Of a stretch of 64,000 nucleotides of DNA, positions 46,429 through 56,299 are shown in pieces (position 1 is the stretch's first letter; the number at the start of each line of letters is the position of its first letter). The stretch comes from Rhodobacterales bacterium LSUCC0031 (GTDB taxonomy: Bacteria > Pseudomonadota > Alphaproteobacteria > Rhodobacterales > Rhodobacteraceae). The notes below the pieces were generated by a model. That model did no database searches. It was not told the DNA's origin and was given only the letters and a program-made list of their open reading frames with translations. Where the stretch lies: positions 1 to 64,000 of the forward strand of contig WVSP01000004.1 of the NCBI GenBank assembly GCA_015689735.1. Reading direction: 5' to 3'. A program made the position numbers and the translations under genes.

Positions 46429-47604
46429 ATGACCAAGATCCGCTCTGTCCGCACCCGTGTCTGGAACTGGACCGGCCCCACCGTCCCGCCACAGGGGAAT
46501 TTCTGCACCAACGCCTCCGATGCGCTTTGGGCGCGCGGCGATGCGATGGCGTCTTTCCGGTTCCATCAATGGCTGACCTGCGAGGTGGAAACTGATGACG
46601 GCACCATCGGCATCGGCAATGCCGCCCTTGCCCCCACCGTGGTCAAGAAGGCGATCGACGATTGGTTCGCACCGCTCGTGATCGGCGAGGACCCGTTTGA
46701 CTACGCCCATATCTGGGAAAAGATGTATCGCCGCAGCCATGCATGGGGTCGAAAGGGCATCGGCATGACCGCGATCAGCGCGATTGACCTTGCGATTTGG
46801 GATCTGATGGGCAAGCTGACGGGCAAGCCGGTGTTCAAGCTGCTCGGCGGGCGTACCAAGGAAAAGATCCCGGTCTATTACTCCAAGCTCTACGCCGACA
46901 GCATCGACGCGATGCAACGTGAGGCCGAGATTGCGGTCAAGGCGGGCTATCAGGGCTTCAAGACGCGCTTCGGCTTCGGTCCCAAGGATGGCGCGGCAGG
47001 CATGGCCGAGAACATCAAGCGTGTCGAAGCTGTGCGCGAGGTCATCGGCTATGACCGGGACATCATGCTTGAATGCTACATGGGCTGGAACCTTGATTAT
47101 ACCAAGCGCATGCTGCCCAAGTTGGCGAAATACGAACCCCGCTGGCTGGAAGAGCCGGTGATCGCCGATGACGTGGCGGGCTATGTCGAACTCAATGCGA
47201 TGAACATCATCCCGATCTCGGGTGGTGAGCATGAATTCTCGGTTCTGGGCTGTGCCGATCTATTGCGGCGGGGTGCTGTCAGTGTCTTGCAATACGACAC
47301 CAACCGCGTGGGCGGCATCACGGCGGCGCAAAAGATCAACGCCATCGCCGAGGCCTTTCAAGTGCCGGTGATCCCGCATGCGGGGCAGATGCACAACTAT
47401 CACTTGACGATGGCGAACGTGAATTGCCCGATCAGCGAATATTTCCCCGTCTTCGACGTAGAGGTCGGCAACGAGTTGTTCTACTACATTTTCGAGGGCG
47501 ACCCGGACGCCGTCGATGGCTATATTGATCTGGCCGACGATGTGCCGGGTCTAGGGATCAGCATCACCGACAAGCACATCCACAATTTCGAGATCATCGA
47601 ATGA
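46429..47604 (+). CDS. Enolase-superfamily acid-sugar dehydratase, L-rhamnonate-dehydratase-like
   Basis: The 391-residue protein has the MR/MLE fold. The capping domain carries [18 protein letters not shown] near residue 100, as in rhamnonate dehydratases. Metal ligands are Glu215 (IMLECYMGW), Glu241/242 (WLEEPV) and Glu267 (SGGEHEF), and His317 (PHAG) is the likely acid/base. It should remove water from an aldonic acid to give a 2-keto-3-deoxy acid. The exact sugar acid is not fixed; the absence of rhamnose genes argues against rhamnose itself. Confidence 0.85.
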   Translation: MTKIRSVRTRVWNWTGPTVPPQGNFCTNASDALWARGDAMASFRFHQWLTCEVETDDGTIGIGNAALAPTVVKKAIDDWFAPLVIGEDPFDYAHIWEKMYRRSHAWGRKGIGMTAISAIDLAIWDLMGKLTGKPVFKLLGGRTKEKIPVYYSKLYADSIDAMQREAEIAVKAGYQGFKTRFGFGPKDGAAGMAENIKRVEAVREVIGYDRDIMLECYMGWNLDYTKRMLPKLAKYEPRWLEEPVIADDVAGYVELNAMNIIPISGGEHEFSVLGCADLLRRGAVSVLQYDTNRVGGITAAQKINAIAEAFQVPVIPHAGQMHNYHLTMANVNCPISEYFPVFDVEVGNELFYYIFEGDPDAVDGYIDLADDVPGLGISITDKHIHNFEIIE

Positions 47605-48512
47605 CGCGATATTCCGGCATCTGGCCCGTAGCGCCGACCCCGTTCAACCCGGACGGATCAGTGGATTATGACGGCATGCGCCGCGTGATCGATTGCATGG
47701 TCGATCAGGGCAATGACGGGATCTGCATCCTTGCCAATTTCTCGGAACAATTCCTGCTGACCGACGAAGAGCGCCGCCGCCTGACCGAGCTCTCGCTCGA
47801 CCATATGGCGGGCCGCTTGCCGGTGATCGTGACGATCAGCCATTTCTCGACCGAGATCGCAGTGGCGCGCGCGCGACATGCCAAGGCATGCGGCGCGTCG
47901 ATCCTGATGATGATGCCGCCCTATCACGGCGCGACGATGCGCGGCACGGCAGAACAGACATTCGCGCAATTCGCCGCTGTGGGCGAGGTGGGCTTGCCCA
48001 TCATGGTGCAGGATGCGCCCCTGTCGGGTGTCGATCTGCCTGTGCCGCTGTTGGTGCGCATGGCGCGCGAGATCGAGATGGTGAAGCTGTTCAAGATCGA
48101 ATGCGCCGGTGCCGCCGCCAAGCTGCGCGCGCTGGTGGCCGAAGGCGGCGATGCGATCGAAGGCCCGTTTGACGGCGAAGAGGCGATCACCCTTTTGGCC
48201 GATCTCGACGCGGGTGCGACCGGCACGATGACAAGCGCGATGATCCCCGAACTGATCAAGCCGATCCTGACCCGCTGGGCGGCAGGCGACCGCGCGGCGG
48301 CGACTGATGCCTATGCGCGCATCCTTCCGGCCGTGAACCACGAGAACCGCCAATGTGGCTTCCGCGCAGCCAAGGCCGCGATGATGGCGGGCGGCGTCAT
48401 CGCCTCCGATGTCTGCCGCCACCCGATCCCGCCGCTGGCACAAGAAACCCGCGCCATGCTGCTTGACCTGCTGCGCCCGCTTGACCCGATCACGCTCAGG
48501 TGGGGGCGCTAA
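47601..48512 (+). CDS. DapA-family lyase/dehydratase
   Basis: The 303-residue TIM-barrel protein belongs to the dihydrodipicolinate synthase/N-acetylneuraminate lyase family, and Lys165 (LFKIEC) is the Schiff-base residue. The tyrosine motif usually read as YNxP is VQDAP at residues 136-140, so the Tyr of DHDPS and lyases is absent. Dehydratases of 2-keto-3-deoxy sugar acids that yield ketoglutarate semialdehyde are in this family. That role fits the semialdehyde dehydrogenase gene downstream. It overlaps the dehydratase stop by four bases. Confidence 0.84.
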   Translation: MTRYSGIWPVAPTPFNPDGSVDYDGMRRVIDCMVDQGNDGICILANFSEQFLLTDEERRRLTELSLDHMAGRLPVIVTISHFSTEIAVARARHAKACGASILMMMPPYHGATMRGTAEQTFAQFAAVGEVGLPIMVQDAPLSGVDLPVPLLVRMAREIEMVKLFKIECAGAAAKLRALVAEGGDAIEGPFDGEEAITLLADLDAGATGTMTSAMIPELIKPILTRWAAGDRAAATDAYARILPAVNHENRQCGFRAAKAAMMAGGVIASDVCRHPIPPLAQETRAMLLDLLRPLDPITLRWGR

Positions 48513-49210
48513 TGTCGGCAGGTTCGATCCTTTCCGCGCTGGAAGATGTCCAGATCGCGCCGCGCCGGAGCCTCGCCGAAGAGGCTGCCGACAAGCTGCG
48601 CGAGGCGATCTTGCTGGAACATCTTGCCCCCGGCACACCCGTGCCAGAACGCGAGCTGTCCGAGGCGATGGGGATCAGTCGCACGCCGCTGAAGGATGCG
48701 CTGCGCCTCTTGGAGATGGAGGGGCTGATCGACTACGGCCCGACCCGGCGGCCCCGCGTCGCCAATCCCTCGCTTGCTACGCTACGCGACAACATCACCG
48801 TACTAGGCGCGCTCGAAGCCCTGGCAGGTGAATTGGCCTGCGCGGTCGCCACGGCGACGGAATTGGCCGATATCGCCGCGCGCGCCCGCCGTATGGAAAC
48901 GGATGGCGGCGATGCCTTGGCCTTTTTCCACCAAGACATGAATTTTCACGGCGCGATCGTGGCGGCGGCGCGCAACGCGCCCCTGGCAGACACGCACCGC
49001 CAATACAATGCCCGTCTTTGGCGCGCGCGCTTCCTGTCATCGCGCCAGATCGACCGGCGCGAGAATACGCTCGCCGAACATGATCGCATCGTCACCGCGC
49101 TGATGGCGCGCGATGGTGTAGCCACGGCCAACGCAATGCGGGCGCATCTGCGCAGCACGATCGAGAATATCGCACGGGTCCATGCCGATGGGCGGGGCCA
49201 AGGGGGATGA
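48512..49210 (+). CDS. GntR-family regulator with FCD domain
   Basis: The 232-residue protein has an N-terminal winged helix (SLAEEAADKLREAILLEHLA, then ELSEAMGISRTPLKDALRLL) and a C-terminal all-helical FCD ligand domain with metal-binding His in FFHQDMNFH and AEHDRIVTALM. Such proteins sense carboxylates. The ATG at 48512 overlaps the preceding stop by one base. It probably represses both arms of the locus at the inverted repeat 46313-46329. Confidence 0.9.
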   Translation: MSAGSILSALEDVQIAPRRSLAEEAADKLREAILLEHLAPGTPVPERELSEAMGISRTPLKDALRLLEMEGLIDYGPTRRPRVANPSLATLRDNITVLGALEALAGELACAVATATELADIAARARRMETDGGDALAFFHQDMNFHGAIVAAARNAPLADTHRQYNARLWRARFLSSRQIDRRENTLAEHDRIVTALMARDGVATANAMRAHLRSTIENIARVHADGRGQGG

Positions 49211-50238
49211 CGTCTGACATGATCACAAGCAAGCCGCGGATCGGGATTCTGGCGGGCGATCCCGCGGGGATCGGACCTGAACTGATCGCCAAGCTGCGCG
49301 CCGCCGATGGCGTGACAGAGGCCGCTGATATCCTTTTGATCGGCGATGCCCATATCTTTGCAGCGGGCCAGGCCGTAGCGGGCGTTGAATTGCCGCTGGT
49401 GGCGCTTGATGCGCGCAAGGGCTGGGTCGGACAGCACGGCGCGCTGCATGCGCTAGAGACAATCGCGGCAGACGAGGTGGACCTCGCCACAGTGACCGAG
49501 GCCGGGGGCCGGTCCGTCCTGCGCGCCCTCGACGAGGCGCTGCTTCTTGCACAAGAAGGCGTGATCGACGCGATCGTCTTTGGCCCCTTCAACAAGGCTT
49601 CGATGCACAAGGCTGGTATCGGCCATGACGACGAATTGCATTACATGGCCGAGCGGTTGGGCGTGACAGGCTATATTTCGGAGCTCAACACGCTCGACGG
49701 GATGTGGACCAGCCGCGTGACCAGCCATATCGCGCTGCGCGATGTGGCTGATACGATCACTGGCGAACGGGTAGCCCAAGCGACGCATCTGATCCATCGC
49801 ACGCTGCGCCGGGCAGGCATCGACCGGCCCCGGATCGCGGTCGCGGCGCTAAACCCTCATGCAGGCGATGGCGGCAATTTCGGGCGCGAGGAAATCGACG
49901 TTTTGACCCCTGCGATCGAGAATCTAGCCCGCGGGCAGATGTCGGTCACCGGCCCCTGGCCATCGGACACTGTCTTTCTTAAGGCTGTTCGCCGCGAGAT
50001 CGACGCCGTGGTGACAATGTATCACGACCAAGGTCAGATCGCACTCAAGCTATTGGGCTTTGACCGAGGCGTGACGGTGCAAGGCGGATTGCCCATACCC
50101 GTCTCGACGCCCGCACATGGCACGGCCTTTGACATTGCGGGCCAAGGCGTGGCTGATCTCGGTGCAACGCGCGCGGCCTTTGACATCGCCTGCGCCATGG
50201 TCACCCATTGGGAAAATGAAAAGGTAACGATGGCATGA
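49207..50238 (+). CDS. PdxA2-like NAD-dependent dehydrogenase
   Basis: The 343-residue protein matches the PdxA family: GDPAGIGPEL near residue 19, the metal-site region PFNKASMHKAG near residue 124 and AALNPHAGDGGNFGREE near residue 216. PdxA2 enzymes oxidise 4-phospho-threonate or -erythronate after a DUF1537 kinase; TphB-type relatives act on diols without phosphate. No such kinase is in the window. It overlaps the GntR stop and the aldehyde dehydrogenase start by four bases each. Confidence 0.85.
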   Translation: MTSDMITSKPRIGILAGDPAGIGPELIAKLRAADGVTEAADILLIGDAHIFAAGQAVAGVELPLVALDARKGWVGQHGALHALETIAADEVDLATVTEAGGRSVLRALDEALLLAQEGVIDAIVFGPFNKASMHKAGIGHDDELHYMAERLGVTGYISELNTLDGMWTSRVTSHIALRDVADTITGERVAQATHLIHRTLRRAGIDRPRIAVAALNPHAGDGGNFGREEIDVLTPAIENLARGQMSVTGPWPSDTVFLKAVRREIDAVVTMYHDQGQIALKLLGFDRGVTVQGGLPIPVSTPAHGTAFDIAGQGVADLGATRAAFDIACAMVTHWENEKVTMA

Positions 50239-51752
50239 ACTGGCAACCAAAAGGTGCGCATCTGATCGCTGGGCAGTGGGTTTCGACCCAGGATAGCTTT
50301 GCCTCGGAACCCGCATATGGACCGTCACATCGCTTTGCGGTCGGTACGCCTGCGTTGGTCGATCAAGCCGTGAACGCCGCCGAGGCGGCATACATCAGCT
50401 ATGGGTGGACCACGCGCGCCGCGCGCGCCGCGTTCCTTAATGCCATCGCCGACGAAATCGAGGCCCGCGCAGAGGCGATCACCGCCATCGGCTGTCAGGA
50501 AACCGGCCTGCCCGATGGGCGGCTTAACGGCGAGCGCGGGCGCACCACAGGGCAGTTGCGCCTTTTTGCGCAGCATATCCTTGTGGGCGACTATCTCGAT
50601 CGGCGCCATGATCCGGCGCTGCCTGATCGCCAACCCCTGCCGCGCCCCGACCTGAAGATGATCCAGCGGCCCATCGGCCCCGTTGCCGTGTTCGGCGCAT
50701 CGAATTTCCCGCTCGCCTTTTCGACAGCTGGGGGTGACACGGCCGCCGCTTTTGCTGCGGGTTGCCCTGTCGTGGTCAAGGGCCATTCCGCCCATCCCGG
50801 CACCTCGGAGATTATCGCCGAAGCGATCGAGGCCGCCCGGCAATCCTGTGGCCTGCCGGCCGGTGTGTTTTCGCTGATCCAAGGTGGCAATCGCGCCGTC
50901 GGCCAAGCCTTGGTGCAGCATCCGTTGATCCGGGCGGTGGGCTTTACCGGCTCGCTTGCCGGTGGTCGCGCCCTGTTTGATCTATGCGCTGCACGCCCCG
51001 ACCCGATTCCGTTTTTCGGCGAGCTTGGCTCGGTCAACCCCATGTTCCTTTTACCTGCCGCGATGCGGGCGCGCGGTGCGGCCATCGCCAAGGGGTGGGC
51101 GGCCAGCCTGACCATGGGTGCGGGCCAGTTCTGCACCAATCCCGGCATTGCGGTCATCCGCGTCGATCAGGCCGATGCGCTGGCCGATGCTACCTTGGCC
51201 GCGCTGACCGAGGTCGGCGACCAGGTGATGCTGACCGAAGGGATCGCGGATGCTTATGCCAAGGGCGCCGCGCGCATGGCCCAAGCCCCCGGTGTGCGGG
51301 CGCTCTTGACGCAAATGTGCGATCGTCGCCGCGCCAAGCCGCATCTCTACCGTGTCACCGGCGCGGATTGGCTGGCCAATCACGCCTTGGGCGAAGAGGT
51401 GTTCGGCCCCCTTGGCCTGATCGTGACAGCGACCGACGATAGCGAGATGCAGGCCATTGCCCAAAGCCTTGATGGTCAGTTAACCGCGACCTTGCACATG
51501 GATGACGCCGATATGACCCTGGCCCAACGCCTTTTGCCGACATTGGAACGCAAGGCAGGGCGGATCGTGGTCAATGGGTATCCCACCGGGGTCGAGGTGG
51601 CCGATGCTATGGTCCATGGCGGTCCCTATCCGGCCTCCACCAATTTCGGTGCGACCTCGGTCGGCACCCTATCGATCCGGCGTTTCCTGCGGCCCATCTG
51701 CTATCAAAACACGCCCGATGCACTGCTGCCGGAAGGGTTCGGCAAGTCTTGA
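50235..51752 (+). CDS. Alpha-ketoglutarate-semialdehyde-type aldehyde dehydrogenase
   Basis: The 505-residue enzyme has catalytic Cys300 (GQFCTNPG), Glu263 (FFGELGSVNP), Asn157 (GASNFPLAF) and Lys182 (VVKGHSAHPGTSE). These motifs match the NADP-type 2,5-dioxovalerate dehydrogenases, which oxidise ketoglutarate semialdehyde to 2-oxoglutarate. It is the last gene of the operon and gives the pathway a direct exit to the TCA cycle. The four-base overlap with the PdxA-like gene supports cotranscription. Confidence 0.88.
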   Translation: MNWQPKGAHLIAGQWVSTQDSFASEPAYGPSHRFAVGTPALVDQAVNAAEAAYISYGWTTRAARAAFLNAIADEIEARAEAITAIGCQETGLPDGRLNGERGRTTGQLRLFAQHILVGDYLDRRHDPALPDRQPLPRPDLKMIQRPIGPVAVFGASNFPLAFSTAGGDTAAAFAAGCPVVVKGHSAHPGTSEIIAEAIEAARQSCGLPAGVFSLIQGGNRAVGQALVQHPLIRAVGFTGSLAGGRALFDLCAARPDPIPFFGELGSVNPMFLLPAAMRARGAAIAKGWAASLTMGAGQFCTNPGIAVIRVDQADALADATLAALTEVGDQVMLTEGIADAYAKGAARMAQAPGVRALLTQMCDRRRAKPHLYRVTGADWLANHALGEEVFGPLGLIVTATDDSEMQAIAQSLDGQLTATLHMDDADMTLAQRLLPTLERKAGRIVVNGYPTGVEVADAMVHGGPYPASTNFGATSVGTLSIRRFLRPICYQNTPDALLPEGFGKS

Positions 51753-52104
51753 GTAAATTGCCACCGCGCGAGACACGGATTGGCTGCGGGTGGCAACATC
51801 GCAAATATTGAAACGGGGGGCATGCAACGCGGCGCCCTGTTATCCTTCCGTCCTTAAGGCGATGGTCCTGCGCACAACCAAGAGTGCTGCTTTGCACGAT
51901 GGAGCAAAGCGGCAAGCGCGCAGCTAAGTGCGCCGCGTGATCTAGGAAAACCGCACCACAACCCAAACGCCACGCGGACGCGTGACGGCTAAGGTCTCGA
52001 TCATGTCCTTGTGCAAACGCTTGCGCAACGCGTTATGGTTGCGTTAACGTTTGCGCAATCGGCGGTGTGCAGCTGCCGAATCGCTACTGCAAAGACCGGG
52101 AAAC
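51753..52104. other. Intergenic region before the LacI gene
   Basis: This 352-base gap separates the acid-sugar operon from the LacI-led operon. The first 250 bases show no gene or clear terminator. The last 95 bases hold the candidate LacI operators at 52012-52059. No RNA gene is recognised. Confidence 0.5.
52012..52059. promoter_or_regulatory. Candidate LacI-type operators
   Basis: Two imperfect dyads rich in TTGCG/CGCAA occur 45-90 bases before the LacI-family gene: TGCAAACGCTTGCGCA (52012-52027) and a second centred on the perfect CGTTAACG (52042-52049) with flanking TTG and TTTGCGCAA. LacI-family operators commonly have a central CG and A/T-rich half-sites like these. They could control the whole downstream operon. 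Confidence 0.55.
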
Positions 52105-53133
52105 ATGGGCGAGAACGGACCGACAATCAAAGAGTTGGCAACCGAGTTGGGAATTTCGGCGGCGACTGTGTCGCGCGCTTTGGCCGGCAATGCCCGCATC
52201 TCGCCCGCAACACGCGAGCGGGTCCAAAAAGCGGCGCGCAAAGCGGCCTATGTCCCGAACCGCGCAGCGCGCGCATTGGTCACGGGGACCGGTTTTGGCT
52301 TTGTCGGGCTGGTCATGTCCGATCCCGGCTATGGACGCGAACACAGCTATATTGGCGAGTTTGTCCAAGGTCTCGGGCAGGGCTTTTCGGCCCATGGGAT
52401 CGATTTGTTTCTCGCCTTCGTGCCACAAGACCAGCCCGAGATGCAGGTCATCCGCAACATCGTCTCAAGTCGGCGCGCCGATGGGTTGGTGCTTGGCCGA
52501 ACCACCGAGAACGATCCGCGTATCGCGTATCTGCGCGAACAGGGATTTCCTTTCGTTGCGCATGGACGGACTGAAAGCGCCGATGCGTCATTCGATTGGA
52601 TCGATACAGACGGTGCCGCCGCCTTTGCGGAAGGGTTTCGCATGCTCTATGCGCTTGGGCATCGCCGCTTCGGCGTCGTCTCGATCGAAGAGCCGATGAC
52701 CTTTCGCCAGCACCGCATTGATGGTGTGCGACAGGCGATGCAAGGCACCGATGCCAAACTCGTGATCACTGCCTCGCCGCGCTACGACGCTCAGCGCCGC
52801 GAAGCTGCGATCCGTGCCATGTTGCAGGCACCCGATCGGCCCACGGCGATCTTGTGCCTGTTCGACAGCCTTGCACTTTCGGTGCTGGATATCGCAGCCA
52901 ATCTGGGCTTGTCGGTGCCAGGCGACCTGTCCGTTCTCGGATTTGACAATATCGCGCCCGCTGCACATGCGCGCCCGGCGCTCACGACCTTCGATGCCGA
53001 TACGTTGGCCTCTGCGCATTGCCTTGCGGAGTTGTTGATCACGCGGCTCGAAAACCCCGGTGCTGCACCCGTTCATCGCTTGATCCAGCCCAAATGTGTG
53101 CTGCGACACAGCCATGGGCCAGCCCCGGATTGA
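52105..53133 (+). CDS. LacI-family transcriptional regulator
   Basis: The 342-residue regulator has a LacI helix-turn-helix at residues 6-25 (TIKELATELGISAATVSRAL) with the hinge helix (NRAARALVTG) and a sugar-binding periplasmic-type core. The ATG at 52105 is preferred over an open frame 18 codons longer. It is 34 bases upstream of the binding-protein gene, so the regulator is the first gene of the operon and probably autoregulates. Its ligand should be the imported sugar or a breakdown product. Confidence 0.9.
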   Translation: MGENGPTIKELATELGISAATVSRALAGNARISPATRERVQKAARKAAYVPNRAARALVTGTGFGFVGLVMSDPGYGREHSYIGEFVQGLGQGFSAHGIDLFLAFVPQDQPEMQVIRNIVSSRRADGLVLGRTTENDPRIAYLREQGFPFVAHGRTESADASFDWIDTDGAAAFAEGFRMLYALGHRRFGVVSIEEPMTFRQHRIDGVRQAMQGTDAKLVITASPRYDAQRREAAIRAMLQAPDRPTAILCLFDSLALSVLDIAANLGLSVPGDLSVLGFDNIAPAAHARPALTTFDADTLASAHCLAELLITRLENPGAAPVHRLIQPKCVLRHSHGPAPD

Positions 53134-53167
53134 CAAGGACGACACGAAGAACACAGGGAGGACGACA

Positions 53168-54430
53168 ATGAAACGAATTCTGACACTGACGGCCCTTATG
53201 GCGGCGGCATTGCCGCTGATCCCGGCAGCCGCTCAGGCCGAAGCACTGTTTTGGTCCACGCAGGCCAAGCCCGTCGAGGAAAGCCAAGCCATGCGCGAGC
53301 AAGTGCTGGCGGGCTTTGCAGGCGGCGTCGATTACCAAGGCATGGACAATGGCCCGTGGCTGACGCGCATTCAGGCCGAATTGCAAGCCGGGAACGGGAG
53401 CATCGCGGTCCTTGGCGGGTTGCATGGTGATCTGACAGGGCTTGAAGATGGCTTGATGGACCTGTCCACCATCGACACCAGCGGTATTGGCGAGGCAATG
53501 CTGGCGCTTGGCGCGCTCGGCACCGATCAGCAGCTTTACCTGCCGTGGATGCAGGCAACCTATCTGATGGCTGCGAACCGCGAGGCACTGCAATATCTGC
53601 CTGCCGGCGCCGATCTGAACGCCCTGACCTATGACCAGCTCATCGCATGGGCGGCCGCCGTTCATGAGGCGACAGGCACCCCACGCTTCGGCTTCCCGGC
53701 TGGCCCCCAAGGCTTGCGCCATCGCTTCTTCCAGGGCTTTTTGTTGCCCGCCTATACCGGCTCGACCGTAACGGAATTCCGCTCGGCCGACGCTGTCGAG
53801 GCATGGGGCGTGTTTGGTGATCTGTGGGCGCATACCACGCCTGCCTCGACCAATTACAGCTTCATGCAAGAGCCGCTTTTGACCGGCGATGTGTGGATAG
53901 CCTTTGATCACGTTGCGCGGCTTGCCGATGCCTTCAACCAGCGCCCCGATGATTTCGTGGCCTTCCCCGCCCCTGCTGGTCCGAAGGGCCGCGCCTACAT
54001 GCCGGTGCTTGCGGGCCTTGCGGTGATGAAGACCGCACCTGACGCGGCACAGTCGATGGCCTTGGTGGAATACATGCTGCGGCCAGAGACCCAGATCGCG
54101 ACGCTGCGGGCCACCAACTTCTTCCCGGTCAAGGCCGTGGATATGCCCGCCGATATGCCTGCCTCGGTTCAGGCATTTGCCCCGGCCATCGCCACGATGA
54201 CAGGTGCCGCCGATGCGCTGCCTGCGCTGTTGCCGATGGGGCTGGGCGACAAGGGGGGCCAGTTCAGCCAGATCTACACCGATACTTTTGAGCAGATCAT
54301 CCTGGCAGGCCGCCCGGTTCAAGACGTGCTGGATGCGCAAGCCGAAGTACTGCGGGCCTTGATGGTCGAGGCAGGCGCACCTTGCTGGGCGCCTGATGCC
54401 CCCTCGGACGGTCCTTGCCCGGTGAACTGA
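53168..54430 (+). CDS. Sugar ABC transporter substrate-binding protein
   Basis: The 420-residue protein begins MKRILTLTALMAAALPLIPA with a signal peptide ending at AQA. It fits the group 1 extracellular binding proteins for carbohydrates. Two Cys (PCWAPD...GPCPV) lie at the very C terminus and may form a disulfide. GGGAGGA precedes the ATG. It is the receptor of the following CUT1-type importer, which should handle a di- or oligosaccharide or glycoside. Confidence 0.9.
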   Translation: MKRILTLTALMAAALPLIPAAAQAEALFWSTQAKPVEESQAMREQVLAGFAGGVDYQGMDNGPWLTRIQAELQAGNGSIAVLGGLHGDLTGLEDGLMDLSTIDTSGIGEAMLALGALGTDQQLYLPWMQATYLMAANREALQYLPAGADLNALTYDQLIAWAAAVHEATGTPRFGFPAGPQGLRHRFFQGFLLPAYTGSTVTEFRSADAVEAWGVFGDLWAHTTPASTNYSFMQEPLLTGDVWIAFDHVARLADAFNQRPDDFVAFPAPAGPKGRAYMPVLAGLAVMKTAPDAAQSMALVEYMLRPETQIATLRATNFFPVKAVDMPADMPASVQAFAPAIATMTGAADALPALLPMGLGDKGGQFSQIYTDTFEQIILAGRPVQDVLDAQAEVLRALMVEAGAPCWAPDAPSDGPCPVN

Positions 54431-54584
54431 TCCGGCCTTGCGCAAAGCGCCGCCCTTTGCCCATGCTGGGACAAGGGCGGCACACACCGGACATGCGGCC
54501 AGTCCAAAGGCTTGGCCGCATGACATAGCGGCCAAGACTGGCTGACCCGCCCTGCCCGACTTGCACATGCCCGAGGACCGCGCC

Positions 54585-55427
54585 ATGCCCCGCGCCTTGC
54601 CATATCTGCTTTTACTGCCTGCGACGCTCTTCTTGGGGGTGTTCTTTCTTTACCCGTTCCTGAATGTGGCTTGGGATAGCATCACGCGCGGCGGCGAGAT
54701 GACACTTGCCAATTACCAGCGCATGGCAAGCCACTGGAAATTCTCGACCGCTTTCTGGAATACCTTGTTTTTGGCCGCCTTGGTGGTGCCGATCCAGCTT
54801 GCCATGGCGTTGACCATGGCCTCGATCGTGACGCGGCTGGAAAAGGGACGGTCGAGCATCCTATACATCTTCGCAATCCCGCTGGGTATTTCGGATCTTG
54901 CGGCCGGACTGATCTGGCTGGCCATATTCGAGCAATCGGGCTTTTTGAATTCCATGCTCTACGGCTTGGGCGTGATCGAACGTCCGATCTTGTTTCTCAG
55001 CTATCAAAACCCTGTTGTCATCTTGATCGCTATCGTTCTGGCTGAGGTCTGGCGCGCCACGGCGATCATGATGGTCATCTTGGTGGCTGGCATGGGGCTG
55101 ATCCCCAAGGAATATGGCGAAGCCGCCGAGGTGTTCGGCGCATCGCGCTGGCAACGCTTCATCCGCGTGACCTTGCCGATGCTCAAGCCCTCTTTGCAAA
55201 CGGCGCTCATCTTGCGCGTCATTCTCGCCTTCGAAGTCTTTGCCGTGGTCATGGCACTGGGCGGAACACAGTTCCCCGTCTTGATGAGCGAAACCTATAA
55301 TTGGCAATTCGTGATGCAAGATCGCGGCGTCGCGGCCGCCTATGCCATGGTGATCCTTGGGATCTCGATCGCGTTTACACTGGTCATCTTACGGTTGCTG
55401 CATGTCCCCAAGGAGGCGCGGATATGA
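54585..55427 (+). CDS. Sugar ABC transporter permease, MalF type
   Basis: The 280-residue permease has six hydrophobic helices and the EAA loop EYGEAAEVFGASRWQRFIRV with TLPML after it. GAGGA seven bases before the ATG at 54585 decides the start. It overlaps the second permease gene by four bases. A 154-base gap after the binding-protein gene holds no other gene. Confidence 0.91.
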   Translation: MPRALPYLLLLPATLFLGVFFLYPFLNVAWDSITRGGEMTLANYQRMASHWKFSTAFWNTLFLAALVVPIQLAMALTMASIVTRLEKGRSSILYIFAIPLGISDLAAGLIWLAIFEQSGFLNSMLYGLGVIERPILFLSYQNPVVILIAIVLAEVWRATAIMMVILVAGMGLIPKEYGEAAEVFGASRWQRFIRVTLPMLKPSLQTALILRVILAFEVFAVVMALGGTQFPVLMSETYNWQFVMQDRGVAAAYAMVILGISIAFTLVILRLLHVPKEARI

Positions 55428-56266
55428 CCCAAGCCCCGGACAACCCCATCTCGCATGATGCCGTCCGCCGCGCGGGGCGTTGGGTCTTTGCGACCGGCGT
55501 CACGGTTTTGGTGCTATGGGTGCTGGTACCGATTTGGTTGTTACTGGCCAATGCACTCTCGGCCCCGGCAGAAGTCACAAGCTTTCCCAGATCGTGGATC
55601 CCTGCATTCGATACCGCCTCGCTTGCGTTCTTCTTTGGGTATGGCGGTGTGCTCGATGCGCTGTGGAACTCGGTGCAGGTGGCCGTTGTCACGATGATCC
55701 TTGCAATCGGGCTTGGTGCGCCTGCGGGCTATGCCCTGTCACGCTTCGATTTTCCCGGCAAGGAGGCGTTTCGCTTTCTCGTGATCATGACGCGCGCCTT
55801 TCCGCTGCCGCTTTTGGCCTTGCCACTTGCGGTGATGTTCATCCGTACCGGGATTGATGACACGATCATCGGCCTAGCGCTTGTGCATGCAACGCTGGCC
55901 CTCCCCTTTGCGGTGTTGATCACCTTCTCGCTGTTCTCAGGCATTCCCGTCGAACTCGAGGAGGCTGCATGGACACTGGGCTGCACGCGGTTTCAAGCCG
56001 TTACCAAGGTCGTCTTGCCCTTGGCAGCCCCGGGCATCGCGGCCTCGGCGGTTTTTGCCTTTGTAATTTCGTGGAATGAGGTCTTTGCCGCCGCCGTCCT
56101 GACGATCCAGAACCGAACCTTGACGGCCTTTCTTTTACAATCGCTCGATGTGTCACCGCTGCATCTGAAATTCGCAGGCGGCGCGGTGCTGGTGATCCCG
56201 GCGCTTTTGTTCATCTTCGCGGTGCGCAAATACCTTTTCGCCATGTGGGGGATCGCAAACCGATGA
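55424..56266 (+). CDS. Sugar ABC transporter permease, MalG type
   Basis: The 280-residue permease has six helices and the EAA loop ELEEAAWTLGCTRFQAVTKV followed by VLPLAAPGI. The ATG at 55424 overlaps the previous stop. With the MalF-type protein it forms the membrane channel of the CUT1 importer. Confidence 0.92.
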   Translation: MTQAPDNPISHDAVRRAGRWVFATGVTVLVLWVLVPIWLLLANALSAPAEVTSFPRSWIPAFDTASLAFFFGYGGVLDALWNSVQVAVVTMILAIGLGAPAGYALSRFDFPGKEAFRFLVIMTRAFPLPLLALPLAVMFIRTGIDDTIIGLALVHATLALPFAVLITFSLFSGIPVELEEAAWTLGCTRFQAVTKVVLPLAAPGIAASAVFAFVISWNEVFAAAVLTIQNRTLTAFLLQSLDVSPLHLKFAGGAVLVIPALLFIFAVRKYLFAMWGIANR

Positions 56267-56299
56267 CCACCCACAGCCCATCACGACAGGAGAGCTGAC

